Translations under genes and position numbers: made by a program
Notes under the pieces: model-generated
The model's input: the letters and a program-made list of their open reading frames with translations, nothing else
The model's database searches: none
What the model was told of the DNA's origin: nothing
Part shown: piece by piece, positions 6,547 through 13,372 of the stretch
Layout of the letters: every line of letters starts with the position of its first letter
Numbering within the stretch: position 1 is the stretch's first letter
IMG/VR virus record: IMGVR_UViG_3300013372_001220
Span: 1 to 22,860 of that record
Direction: 5' to 3' (one strand)
DNA from: a virus
DNA length: 22,860 bases

Positions 6547-6570
6547 GTTTAATCGCTAGGCAACCCTTTT
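6534..6570 (+). terminator. Rho-independent terminator-like hairpin after capsid gene
   Basis: AAAGGGTTGC (6534-6543) pairs perfectly with GCAACCCTTT (6560-6569). The stem can extend inward by five more pairs, two of them wobble, leaving the loop TTAATC, and is followed by TCTTT. It would end or reduce transcription after the major capsid gene. Upstream bases can form a competing hairpin (6511-6546). Confidence 0.7.
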
Positions 6571-6586
6571 CTTTGGAAGGCTATTT

Positions 6587-7072
6587 ATGAATCAACTTTT
6601 GACTAACACCCGCTTGGCTCTCTATGTTGATGAGCGTATTTTAAAAGAACTTGCCACCGATGATAATACGGACGGCACAATTTCTAGTTCAACTACGATT
6701 ACGGCGGCTATCTTGCGCGCCGGTGAAGAAGTTGCTTCTGCGGCTACTCGTTCAAATACCTATTCCACGGTTGACCTAGATACCTTAGCGGCTGCCAACA
6801 ACGGAATGCTTGAAGGCTTGGTTGCGGATTTAGCCTTATGCTTCCTGTTTGAGCGCAGGGGCGGCGATGTTCCCGAAGTCGTTAAGGCTAAGGCTTCTCG
6901 CGCGCAAGCGTCCCTAAGCGATCTGCGGGACGGTAAACGAGTGTTTGCAAACGACACTAACAGAGCCGCCGGACTGCCTAGCGTGGCTGTAATAGCAGTC
7001 CAAGCGCGCGGAAACCTTGGAATGGTTTCTGATTCCGCATTCTTTCCATTTCGTAAGGATAGATTGTCCTAA
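6587..7072 (+). CDS. DUF1320 / Mu gp36-like head-tail connector (161 aa)
   Basis: The protein is mostly helical: an N-terminal NTRLALYVDERILKELATDD stretch, TITAAILRAGEEVASA near residue 40, and a long helical segment with GLVADLALCFLFERRGG. This matches my memory of the DUF1320/gp36 family, which sits after the major capsid gene in Mu-like head modules and forms part of the head-tail connection. The single cysteine lies in the LCFLFERR helix. The start has GGAAGG six bases upstream. The stop codon overlaps the next start (TAATG). Other adaptor families (HK97 gp6-like) have similar helical composition, so the exact family is less certain than the role. Confidence 0.6.
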   Translation: MNQLLTNTRLALYVDERILKELATDDNTDGTISSSTTITAAILRAGEEVASAATRSNTYSTVDLDTLAAANNGMLEGLVADLALCFLFERRGGDVPEVVKAKASRAQASLSDLRDGKRVFANDTNRAAGLPSVAVIAVQARGNLGMVSDSAFFPFRKDRLS

Positions 7073-7590
7073 TGGCTGACATTAACGACATTTTTAAAAA
7101 ATTACAGGCTTCTGATATTGGCTTGATTTTAAAAAAGCAGGCTCAAAAGCGTATTCGTGAACGCGGCGCGGATATTGGTGGGTATGCGCCATTGTGGGCT
7201 GACACCGCTCGCTTAAATGTTGGAACCAAAAAGAAACCTAAGTTCATTGACCACTATCGCAAAGGCGGCGTTCCGCTTTACGATACCGGCAGTATGTTTA
7301 GGGGGTTGACGGCAAAAACTCAAGCAATTGCTGACGGCGTTCGCCTAACGCTAATTGGTTCCGCAATTGCGGCCGCTCAAAGCGCAGGATTTAAACGCAT
7401 GGGTGCGGTAGTCATTCCTTTTACGCGTAGGGCAGTTAGAGAACCGCAACCGCAGCCCCGCAAGATTGCAAAAGAAAACTTACTTGTAAAGCGTGGCGTG
7501 ACCGTTCCGGCGCGTCCAATTTTGGCAATGCCTTTGACGGCTAGAAAAGAAGTGGCGCGGGCTATCGCAAGAGCGATGGGCGCAAGGTAA
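7072..7590 (+). CDS. Mu G-like virion morphogenesis / tail completion protein (172 aa)
   Basis: A very basic alpha/beta protein. It carries a central PLYDTGSMFRGLTAKTQ motif, which I associate with Mu G / P2 S-like tail completion proteins (typically LxDTGxLxxSI followed by strands), plus an N-terminal helical region with KKQAQKRIRERGAD and a C-terminal PARPILAMPLTARKEVARAI helix; an R-P/F-hhG-type end is also family-typical. Members join the tail to the filled head or complete the tail tube. The start overlaps the preceding stop, so it is coupled to the connector gene. Codon use and Shine-Dalgarno context resemble those of the neighbours. Confidence 0.65.
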   Translation: MADINDIFKKLQASDIGLILKKQAQKRIRERGADIGGYAPLWADTARLNVGTKKKPKFIDHYRKGGVPLYDTGSMFRGLTAKTQAIADGVRLTLIGSAIAAAQSAGFKRMGAVVIPFTRRAVREPQPQPRKIAKENLLVKRGVTVPARPILAMPLTARKEVARAIARAMGAR

Positions 7591-7613
7591 TATTCATTAA
7601 GGAGAAAACATAA

Positions 7614-8174
7614 ATGGCAACAGCAGTAGAAGTTTTTGGCCCGTACACAATTTCAGCATTGCTTGCAACTTCAGGAAGCAGCAAGGTTCTTTTAGGTCGC
7701 GGAGATAACGACGACCTTTTTAAACTTGATATTTCATATACATACACCGATGTTTTTACAAACGAATCAGGAACTATGCCTTACGAATCAATCCGTACAG
7801 GCGGTAAAGTGGAGTGTTCTTTTTCGCTTATTGTAATTGATCGCGCCATCGTAAGCGGGCTTTTGGCCGGCATGGACGGCGGGAGTACGGGAACAGTTGC
7901 ACCTATTCCAAAAGTAGGTTCAATTTTAGGCAATGCCGCTGCATCAGGCGCAACTACTGCAACAACCACAACGATTACCGTCAACTATACAGATGGGGCA
8001 ACCGCAACATTTTTAAAGGTTCCGCGTTGTCGATTGCTTTCATTTAAACAAAGCGATTTCGGAAACAAGGCTACACGCATGACCTTTGCTTTTGAAGCAC
8101 TTCCTGCGGTAACTCATAACACAGGCGTAATTGACGCGGCGGGCGAGTTCTATACGATTGGAACCGTAGCATGA
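7614..8174 (+). CDS. Probable major tail tube protein (186 aa)
   Basis: A beta-rich, Gly/Thr/Ser-rich protein of 186 residues with good ribosome site AAGGAG ahead of its ATG. It lies between the tail completion gene and the frameshifted tail chaperone, which is where the tail tube gene sits in lambda-type tails. Features include an early YTISALLATSGSSKVLLGRG segment, LDISYTYTDVFTN near residue 40, and a C-terminal RMTFAFEALPAV strand typical of tube proteins that end with an antiparallel sheet. No membrane segment or cysteine pair is present. The role is based mainly on synteny and composition. Its stop overlaps the chaperone start by 4 bases. Confidence 0.55.
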   Translation: MATAVEVFGPYTISALLATSGSSKVLLGRGDNDDLFKLDISYTYTDVFTNESGTMPYESIRTGGKVECSFSLIVIDRAIVSGLLAGMDGGSTGTVAPIPKVGSILGNAAASGATTATTTTITVNYTDGATATFLKVPRCRLLSFKQSDFGNKATRMTFAFEALPAVTHNTGVIDAAGEFYTIGTVA

Positions 8175-8431
8175 CAAATTCAAATAACGATTTCATTCAA
8201 GAATACGCAGTTGGCGACAAAAATTTTAAAGTGGATTCACTTTTGCTTTTAAGTTTGTTGACGCTATCGGGCGCAATTGAAGATCCAACACCGGCTGCAA
8301 TGATTGATTCCATGCGTAAAGCAATTCGTCCAATTGAGGACGCTGCAAATTTACTAGATGAAGAAGCCTACGCATTGAGCCTTAGAATTATGATGAATAT
8401 GCGCGCTTTGGGAAAAATTGGCGCACCGTAG
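8171..8431 (+). CDS. Tail assembly chaperone, G-like short form (86 aa)
   Basis: A small helical protein with an N-terminal beta stretch (IQEYAVGDKNFKVDSLLLLS) followed by helices, ending in RALGKIGAP before a TAG. Length, position after the tail tube and the slippery sequence near its 3' end match the lambda G / gpG-T type of tail chaperone, which binds the tape measure protein during tail assembly and is not in the virion. The ATG overlaps the previous stop. A -1 slip on GGGAAAA at 8410-8416 would give the longer form listed separately. Confidence 0.7.
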   Translation: MTNSNNDFIQEYAVGDKNFKVDSLLLLSLLTLSGAIEDPTPAAMIDSMRKAIRPIEDAANLLDEEAYALSLRIMMNMRALGKIGAP

Positions 8432-8676
8432 CCATATTTACGGCTGTCTATGGTGCGACTCCGTGGCAAATGCCGCCTGAAGCCGCCTTGGGTTTGATGA
8501 TGAATTTATCAGTAGCAAACGCTTGGAAAACCATCCCAATCGTTCAAGGCATTGGGTTGGTCACAGGCGGCAAAGACACTTTTGCAAATTTTATTCCCTC
8601 ACTTTATGGAAAAACCCCTAGTACAAAAGATCAAATTAGGGCATCACTTGATGAACTAAGGAACACAAAAAGATGA
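8171..8676 (+). CDS. Tail assembly chaperone, GT-like -1 frameshift product (168 aa)
   Basis: After a -1 slip at GGGAAAA (8410-8416, read G GGA AAA) the ribosome continues at 8416 in the frame that reads NWRTVAIFTAVYGATPWQMP and stays open to the TGA at 8674-8676. The product has 82 residues of the short form plus 86 residues of a T-like domain. No good ribosome site precedes the internal ATG at 8470, and the frame is open well upstream of it, which argues for frameshifting rather than a separate gene. In lambda and many siphophages the GT form recruits the tail tube to the tape measure. The TGA overlaps the next ATG (8673). Confidence 0.72.
8410..8453 (+). promoter_or_regulatory. -1 ribosomal frameshift site with candidate pseudoknot
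   Basis: Slippery heptamer GGGAAAA occupies 8410-8416 in the correct zero-frame phase. Nine bases later CCGTA (8426-8430) can pair with TACGG (8439-8443). CCATA (8432-8436) in that loop can pair with TATGG (8449-8453), which would make a compact H-type pseudoknot. Confidence 0.62.
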
Positions 8677-9944
8677 CTGTAAGCCTTTCAACTTTGTATT
8701 CAAGACTTGGAAAATTGATGGGCATTGCCAAGGCTCAAATTGACGCGCGCGCAGCAATCAAGTCTAGGGTTACAACTCTAGACGGCTCTTATGACGCGGC
8801 AAGCCGATATATGTTTACCCCTGTTTTGAATTACTTCTTGAACTTGGGAAAGTCGCAGGATCGCAGTATCACGGAATCAGTTTCGGGAGCGGTTAAAACT
8901 TTGACCGAAATGGTTTATACGGACAATCCAAATATTGCCAAAAGCGCAATTCCGGCGTTGCGTGAACTGAATCGCCAAATGATTGCAGCAACCGCAACTT
9001 TTCCGGCAAACACAATTACCCAAGGCGCGGCTTCTTTTGGCGCAGCAAATGTTGGAACCGGCAAAATTATCTTGCACGGCATCCCTTCCCAAATGTCGCC
9101 TACTGAAACATTGCGCTTTCAATGCGTTAGCGACACAACCACAGGAGCGACCGCAGGGCGCGAGCAATTTACGGTTACGGGTAGCGCGCGCGTATCTGAC
9201 ATTACTAGCGACGAATACCCCGCCGGCAGCGGCGCAAGTGGTTTGATTACAAGCAGCGACTACAACGATGGGCAAAACACAGTAAGCAACGGCGGGTTTG
9301 ATTCTTGGACAGGTGGCTCCCCCGATGGGTGGATAGTTAGTGGAGCAGGAACTGCCCTTACTCAATTAAGTAGCGGAATGTTACGCGGTAGTTCATGCTT
9401 ACAAGCCACAGGATTAACAAGTTATCAAGTAACTCAATCAGGGGTAAACCAACTTGTTGGGCCAAATAAAAGAATTATTTATGGATTTTGGGTGAAAAGA
9501 ATTTCAGGAACAAACACCCGCGATATTGAACTTGAAGTAAACGCAACGGCTACAGGTAGCGCAATTTCTTCCGTAGTTGCTACGGCGGCAGCGGTAACAA
9601 CAAGTTGGCAACTTTTTACAGGTTCGTATCAATTTCCGTCAAATGCCCCCGTTGAAGCCGTTGAACTAAATTTAATTATTCAAGTTGATGCTAGTTGTGT
9701 TTATGCAATTGATGGAGTGTTTTGTTTCTTGCCACAACAATTTGGAGTAAATGGACAATACATTCAAATTATTGGCGGAACTACAGATTGGCGCATTGGC
9801 GACTATGCCACAATTGCAATAACAAACGACTACTACGCAACCGTTTTAAATTACACGGAACGGTTTTTTGCGCCATTCCAAAATGGAATTGAATTGCCAA
9901 CTACTACAGGAACACCAACTATTTTAAATTCGGTAATTCCGTAA
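8673..9944 (+). CDS. Tail-associated protein with carbohydrate-binding-like domain (423 aa)
   Basis: The architecture has three parts. The first is a helical N-terminus (about 1-115). The second is a beta domain with GTGKIILHG and RFQCVSDTTTG. The third is a jelly-roll-like module from about residue 208 (SNGGFDSWTGGSPDGWIV, ending YAIDGVFCF near 350) that follows the pattern of CBM4/9-type carbohydrate-binding modules: an NGxFE-W-xxPxGW start and a Y-x-IDDV-like end. The C-terminus contains GTTDWRIGDYATIAI and closes with NGIELPTTTGTPT. The protein at 17700-19100 has the same layout and is a paralogue. It lies unusually between the tail chaperone and tape measure genes. It could be a minor tail protein, a tail decoration or a receptor-binding protein. 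The start overlaps the preceding stop (ATGA). Confidence 0.6.
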   Translation: MTVSLSTLYSRLGKLMGIAKAQIDARAAIKSRVTTLDGSYDAASRYMFTPVLNYFLNLGKSQDRSITESVSGAVKTLTEMVYTDNPNIAKSAIPALRELNRQMIAATATFPANTITQGAASFGAANVGTGKIILHGIPSQMSPTETLRFQCVSDTTTGATAGREQFTVTGSARVSDITSDEYPAGSGASGLITSSDYNDGQNTVSNGGFDSWTGGSPDGWIVSGAGTALTQLSSGMLRGSSCLQATGLTSYQVTQSGVNQLVGPNKRIIYGFWVKRISGTNTRDIELEVNATATGSAISSVVATAAAVTTSWQLFTGSYQFPSNAPVEAVELNLIIQVDASCVYAIDGVFCFLPQQFGVNGQYIQIIGGTTDWRIGDYATIAITNDYYATVLNYTERFFAPFQNGIELPTTTGTPTILNSVIP

Positions 9945-10411
9945 TGAGCAACTTATCCGTCACAACTACCATTGGCGCGTTCTTTGCAGCCCTTGCCACC
10001 AAAATCAAAACTGATTTAACATGGACAAGCGCAGCAAACCGCGTTTTTATTGTGGACAAATTGCGGCTTCAAGATTCAGCCGTTCCAAACATTCAAATTG
10101 AACCTATTTCGATGGTTCCATTGTCAGAAAATACCGGCGTAGATGTTTGTTTGGTTGAATACAAAATTCATGCCGTTGTAAAAGTTGAATACGATATGGG
10201 CGGGCGTATGACCGAAAGATTGGTAGACGACAAATCTTCTTTCCTTACTGCAAATACTGTTGTGGGTATTCTTGTTGCAATGGCGGACACAACTACATAT
10301 TCACGCCAAATCTTTGTACGCATGGACGGCGGCGCGCATGACGACACGCTAGGTCTAACAACAGCGGCGGCTACATTTCGCTGCAATGTGAGGACATTAG
10401 ACGATGCCTGA
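9944..10411 (+). CDS. Small tail protein, tail terminator-like candidate (155 aa)
   Basis: An alpha/beta protein of 155 residues: an N-terminal helix (TIGAFFAALATKIKTDLTW), then alternating strands such as VPNIQIEPISMVPL and VCLVEYKIHAVVKVEYD, a helix near 95-112, and a last strand region TAAATFRCNVRTLDD. A protein of this size and fold with an early helix and a long sheet is typical of tail terminator or minor tail U-like proteins, but I see no diagnostic motif. The start overlaps the preceding stop (TAATG) and the 3' end overlaps the tape measure start by 8 bases, so it belongs to the tail operon. Confidence 0.4.
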   Translation: MSNLSVTTTIGAFFAALATKIKTDLTWTSAANRVFIVDKLRLQDSAVPNIQIEPISMVPLSENTGVDVCLVEYKIHAVVKVEYDMGGRMTERLVDDKSSFLTANTVVGILVAMADTTTYSRQIFVRMDGGAHDDTLGLTTAAATFRCNVRTLDDA

Positions 10412-11549
10412 CGAATCACTTGGACATATCGACATTCGTTTTCGTGACGATTCTTCTAAGCAAATTGTTTCCCCAAAGGAAATTAGTAAAGAATTGAAAG
10501 CCGTAAACGATGAAGTTGCCAAAGCATTAAAAGAAGCAATTAGAGTAGCAAAGGCAAACAAAGACACCATTGCGGACACAATGAAATCATTGCGTGAGGG
10601 CTATATCCAAGCCAACATGAGCGCGCGCCAAATTTTAGAATACAAACTTAAAACGCTAAACGCCACAAAAGAGGAAATAAAAGAAAGCCTTAGATTTTAC
10701 GATTTGACAAAGGCTAAAGAAGGGCGGCAATCAATCCTTCAAAAAATAATGAATGTTGGCCGCATTGCCCAAGGCGCAACAAAGGGCGGCGGAGTTTCCG
10801 GCGCGGTTAGCGCAGGATCAGAAGCGGCTTCTGTGGCATCGGCGGGCAGCATGGCGGGACTAAGCGCAGTATCAATTGGCGTTGGTGTTGGCGTAGGCAT
10901 TCTTGCTGTTGTTGCAACTACCTTGTATGCGGTTCACAGGGCAACCGAAGCAGTTGTTGCGCGCGTGGGAGAGTTGGCTAGAGTCGATCCCAAAATGGCG
11001 ATGGTCAACGCATTAAACAAAATTGCTGAAATGCGCCGTGATATGCAAGAAGCAAAAATACTTGGCCCGCTGTATGCCGAAGTGATGGGAATTGCCAACG
11101 AAATCAAAGACGCTTTAACGCCAATTTTCTTAATTATCAAGGCTGTTTTGACAGGTGTTTTGTCGGTTGCTTTGCAAGCAATCAAAGCAATTCTTGAATT
11201 TATTGTTCCAATTATTCAAAAAATAGCAAATGCAATTGGACAGCAATTGTTGGCGTTTGTTAATGCCGCCGCTCAAATATCAGCGGTTGGCACAATTATG
11301 GCAACTACTTCATACAATCCAATGGCTGTTTTGTTAGGAACCGTATTGCAAAGTTTGTCAGGAAGCAGCGCGTTTATGAAAACCTTGCAGTCAATGGGAA
11401 ATGCGTTAGTCAACATTTCAGGCATGATTCAAAAAGCAACTAGTGGCCCCGCCGCGTCCAACGCATTCTTCAAGGATATGCTTGATGCTCTTGCAAATTC
11501 TACGGTTGTTCCAATTGCGCCAAGAATATTTAGAGGCCCAACGCCATGA
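10404..11549 (+). CDS. Probable tape measure protein, short (381 aa)
   Basis: The N-terminal 120 residues are a charged coiled coil (VNDEVAKALKEAIRVAKANK and onward). Then come a Gly/Ala/Ser-rich region and a membrane-like hydrophobic segment near residues 145-175 (GVGVGVGILAVVATTLYAVH). A second hydrophobic helical stretch lies near 230-280 (LTPIFLIIKAVLTGVLSVAL, IKAILEFIVPIIQKIANAI). This helical and partly hydrophobic composition downstream of the chaperone is that of a tape measure protein, which sets tail length and enters the host envelope during DNA delivery. At roughly 0.15 nm per residue a 381-aa ruler would give a tail of about 57 nm, which is short for a siphovirus. The stop overlaps the next start (ATGA). 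Confidence 0.6.
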   Translation: MPDESLGHIDIRFRDDSSKQIVSPKEISKELKAVNDEVAKALKEAIRVAKANKDTIADTMKSLREGYIQANMSARQILEYKLKTLNATKEEIKESLRFYDLTKAKEGRQSILQKIMNVGRIAQGATKGGGVSGAVSAGSEAASVASAGSMAGLSAVSIGVGVGVGILAVVATTLYAVHRATEAVVARVGELARVDPKMAMVNALNKIAEMRRDMQEAKILGPLYAEVMGIANEIKDALTPIFLIIKAVLTGVLSVALQAIKAILEFIVPIIQKIANAIGQQLLAFVNAAAQISAVGTIMATTSYNPMAVLLGTVLQSLSGSSAFMKTLQSMGNALVNISGMIQKATSGPAASNAFFKDMLDALANSTVVPIAPRIFRGPTP

Positions 11550-13369
11550 AAATTAGATATACGCCACCAACAACCGGAACTTCAACAGCCTACTACCTTA
11601 CAAACGCAAAGATCACTAAGTTTGCAACAGAAAATCAATTTGAAAGTAACGATTTTAATAGGTCAGGGCGCAAGCATCAGTTTGAGGGTACGGCGGTACT
11701 TATTGGCACAACTTCTACTACTTTAAGTGACATAGCATGGAACCTAAACAAGCCGCGCGGATTGCTTGAAATTGATTTTACGGATACGGGTAACACTTAT
11801 ACAAAAATTGTTGAAGGCAGCGATGGCGCAAACGGGGTTGAAGATGCAAGAAACGGCCCAATTCCTAGCGTTCAAATAACCGAAATTATTGGCGGAACAA
11901 CTTCTGCGGCGGTTGTAAGTTTTAGTTTTACTTATTTTGGTTGCGGCGATACGCGTATTCAACGGTTTGAAATGAATGTTTCACAATCCATAGACCAAGC
12001 CGGCATGGTCAAGATGGTAAAAAACGGAACATTGGTTGTTTCAAATAAATATATAAATAAAAATACGCCTGTTAAATTTGCTACAACTACAACAGTTCCA
12101 ACTGTTCCACCTGACAATGATGTAAAAGACTATGGGGCTTCGCCTGATCTGTATAGAAACCTAGTTGTTGGTAAACCGTTGCCGCGCTTTGTGCGGGTAA
12201 GCCAAAACTTTTCTATGGATTCTTCGCTTCGCACTCTTACTTTTAGCATTGAAGATCAAATGGTTTATAGGGAATTAAGTTATCCCGTGATGATAGGAAC
12301 CGCTTCGTTTTCTTATGAACGAAGCCTTGGATCTGATAACGGTTTGATGGGTACAAAAACATTTAACTGTTCTTATCAAGGCGAAATGGATACGCCGCCA
12401 CAAGACTTGTTAAAGGTTGCTATTGAAGCATCATCCGCAAGAATTGATTGGGCAAACGATTTTATTCAATCCGTTAGCGTTAAAGAACCAAACATTTACG
12501 AAAAAAATGTTGTTGAATTGCAAGTTATCGCATTGGGTTCCGGCGCGGATAAAATTGATCCCAAAGTTATTAGCATGATGTTTACTGACCCGCACCCAAC
12601 CGGATCAAGCGTCAAGTTTTCTTCTGCCTATCCAAGCAACGGCGATTATCTAGCAACTATTGATGGGCTTAAATGGGATCCATGTTTGGTTCCGGACATT
12701 GTTGATGAAATTGTTGATGGCAATACCGATGACGCTAGTACGCTAGGCTTGCGGACAATTACCGTTACGGATTCCGGCGCGCCAATTGAAAGGCCTAATG
12801 ATGCCGATCCTGTTACAACTCCAATAAATCCTGATACGGGAATGCCGGACGACAATTCAATTAAGCATTACGAAGCGGCTACGGATTACGAAACAGAAGA
12901 TTCCGGTTGTGATTTTCTTGAAACCGTTGGCGGAGAATTTGAATATCCGTTTCAATTTCACTTGCCAAAAGTTTACATAACGCAAACCGTCAAAATGATT
13001 TCGACAGTACAAAATTGCCCTATTCCGTGGACTGATACAGGCGAACCTTCTTTAGTATGGAAGCAAAAAATTTCAGTTCGTTCGGCATCCGTTGACGCAT
13101 CCGGCAAACCAATTTATGCAATTGTGGCAACTCGTTCAGCAAAGGTACAAACTTCAAGATCGGAAAATTCATACTTACAATCTGCACCCGTGGATTCTGT
13201 AGCAAGTTTTGCAGCAACTTCGGGAACCGGACAAGGTATGCAACGCCGAGTTTATGCGCCTGCCGTAATTAAGTCGCCGCGTTCTCCATATACGCAAAAC
13301 CTAAGTTACACAACAACAACTGACGACATTACGCAAGGCGATCCACGACGAACAGACTATATTCGATGA
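11546..13369 (+). CDS. Tail tip / distal tail-like protein (607 aa)
   Basis: A long beta-rich protein directly after the tape measure, the place for distal tail or hub proteins. Its N-terminal 140 residues resemble a small tube-like beta domain (KFATENQFESNDFNRSGRKH, later VQITEIIGGTTSAAVVSFSF). The middle contains further sheets with paired motifs such as RTLTFSIEDQMVYRELSYPV. An acidic Asp/Pro-rich stretch with DADPVTTPINPDTGMPDDNS lies near residues 415-435. Four cysteines cluster in the second half. No enzymatic motif is visible. The exact role (Dit, hub or minor tail) is inferred from order only. The start overlaps the preceding stop; three bases separate its stop from the next ATG. Confidence 0.5.
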   Translation: MKIRYTPPTTGTSTAYYLTNAKITKFATENQFESNDFNRSGRKHQFEGTAVLIGTTSTTLSDIAWNLNKPRGLLEIDFTDTGNTYTKIVEGSDGANGVEDARNGPIPSVQITEIIGGTTSAAVVSFSFTYFGCGDTRIQRFEMNVSQSIDQAGMVKMVKNGTLVVSNKYINKNTPVKFATTTTVPTVPPDNDVKDYGASPDLYRNLVVGKPLPRFVRVSQNFSMDSSLRTLTFSIEDQMVYRELSYPVMIGTASFSYERSLGSDNGLMGTKTFNCSYQGEMDTPPQDLLKVAIEASSARIDWANDFIQSVSVKEPNIYEKNVVELQVIALGSGADKIDPKVISMMFTDPHPTGSSVKFSSAYPSNGDYLATIDGLKWDPCLVPDIVDEIVDGNTDDASTLGLRTITVTDSGAPIERPNDADPVTTPINPDTGMPDDNSIKHYEAATDYETEDSGCDFLETVGGEFEYPFQFHLPKVYITQTVKMISTVQNCPIPWTDTGEPSLVWKQKISVRSASVDASGKPIYAIVATRSAKVQTSRSENSYLQSAPVDSVASFAATSGTGQGMQRRVYAPAVIKSPRSPYTQNLSYTTTTDDITQGDPRRTDYIR

Positions 13370-13372
13370 ACC

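Noticed and set aside
8470-8676. Independent 68-residue gene starting at ATG 8470
   Set aside because: No ribosome site precedes it and the frame is open well upstream, with a canonical slippery site in the preceding gene, so a frameshift product explains it better.
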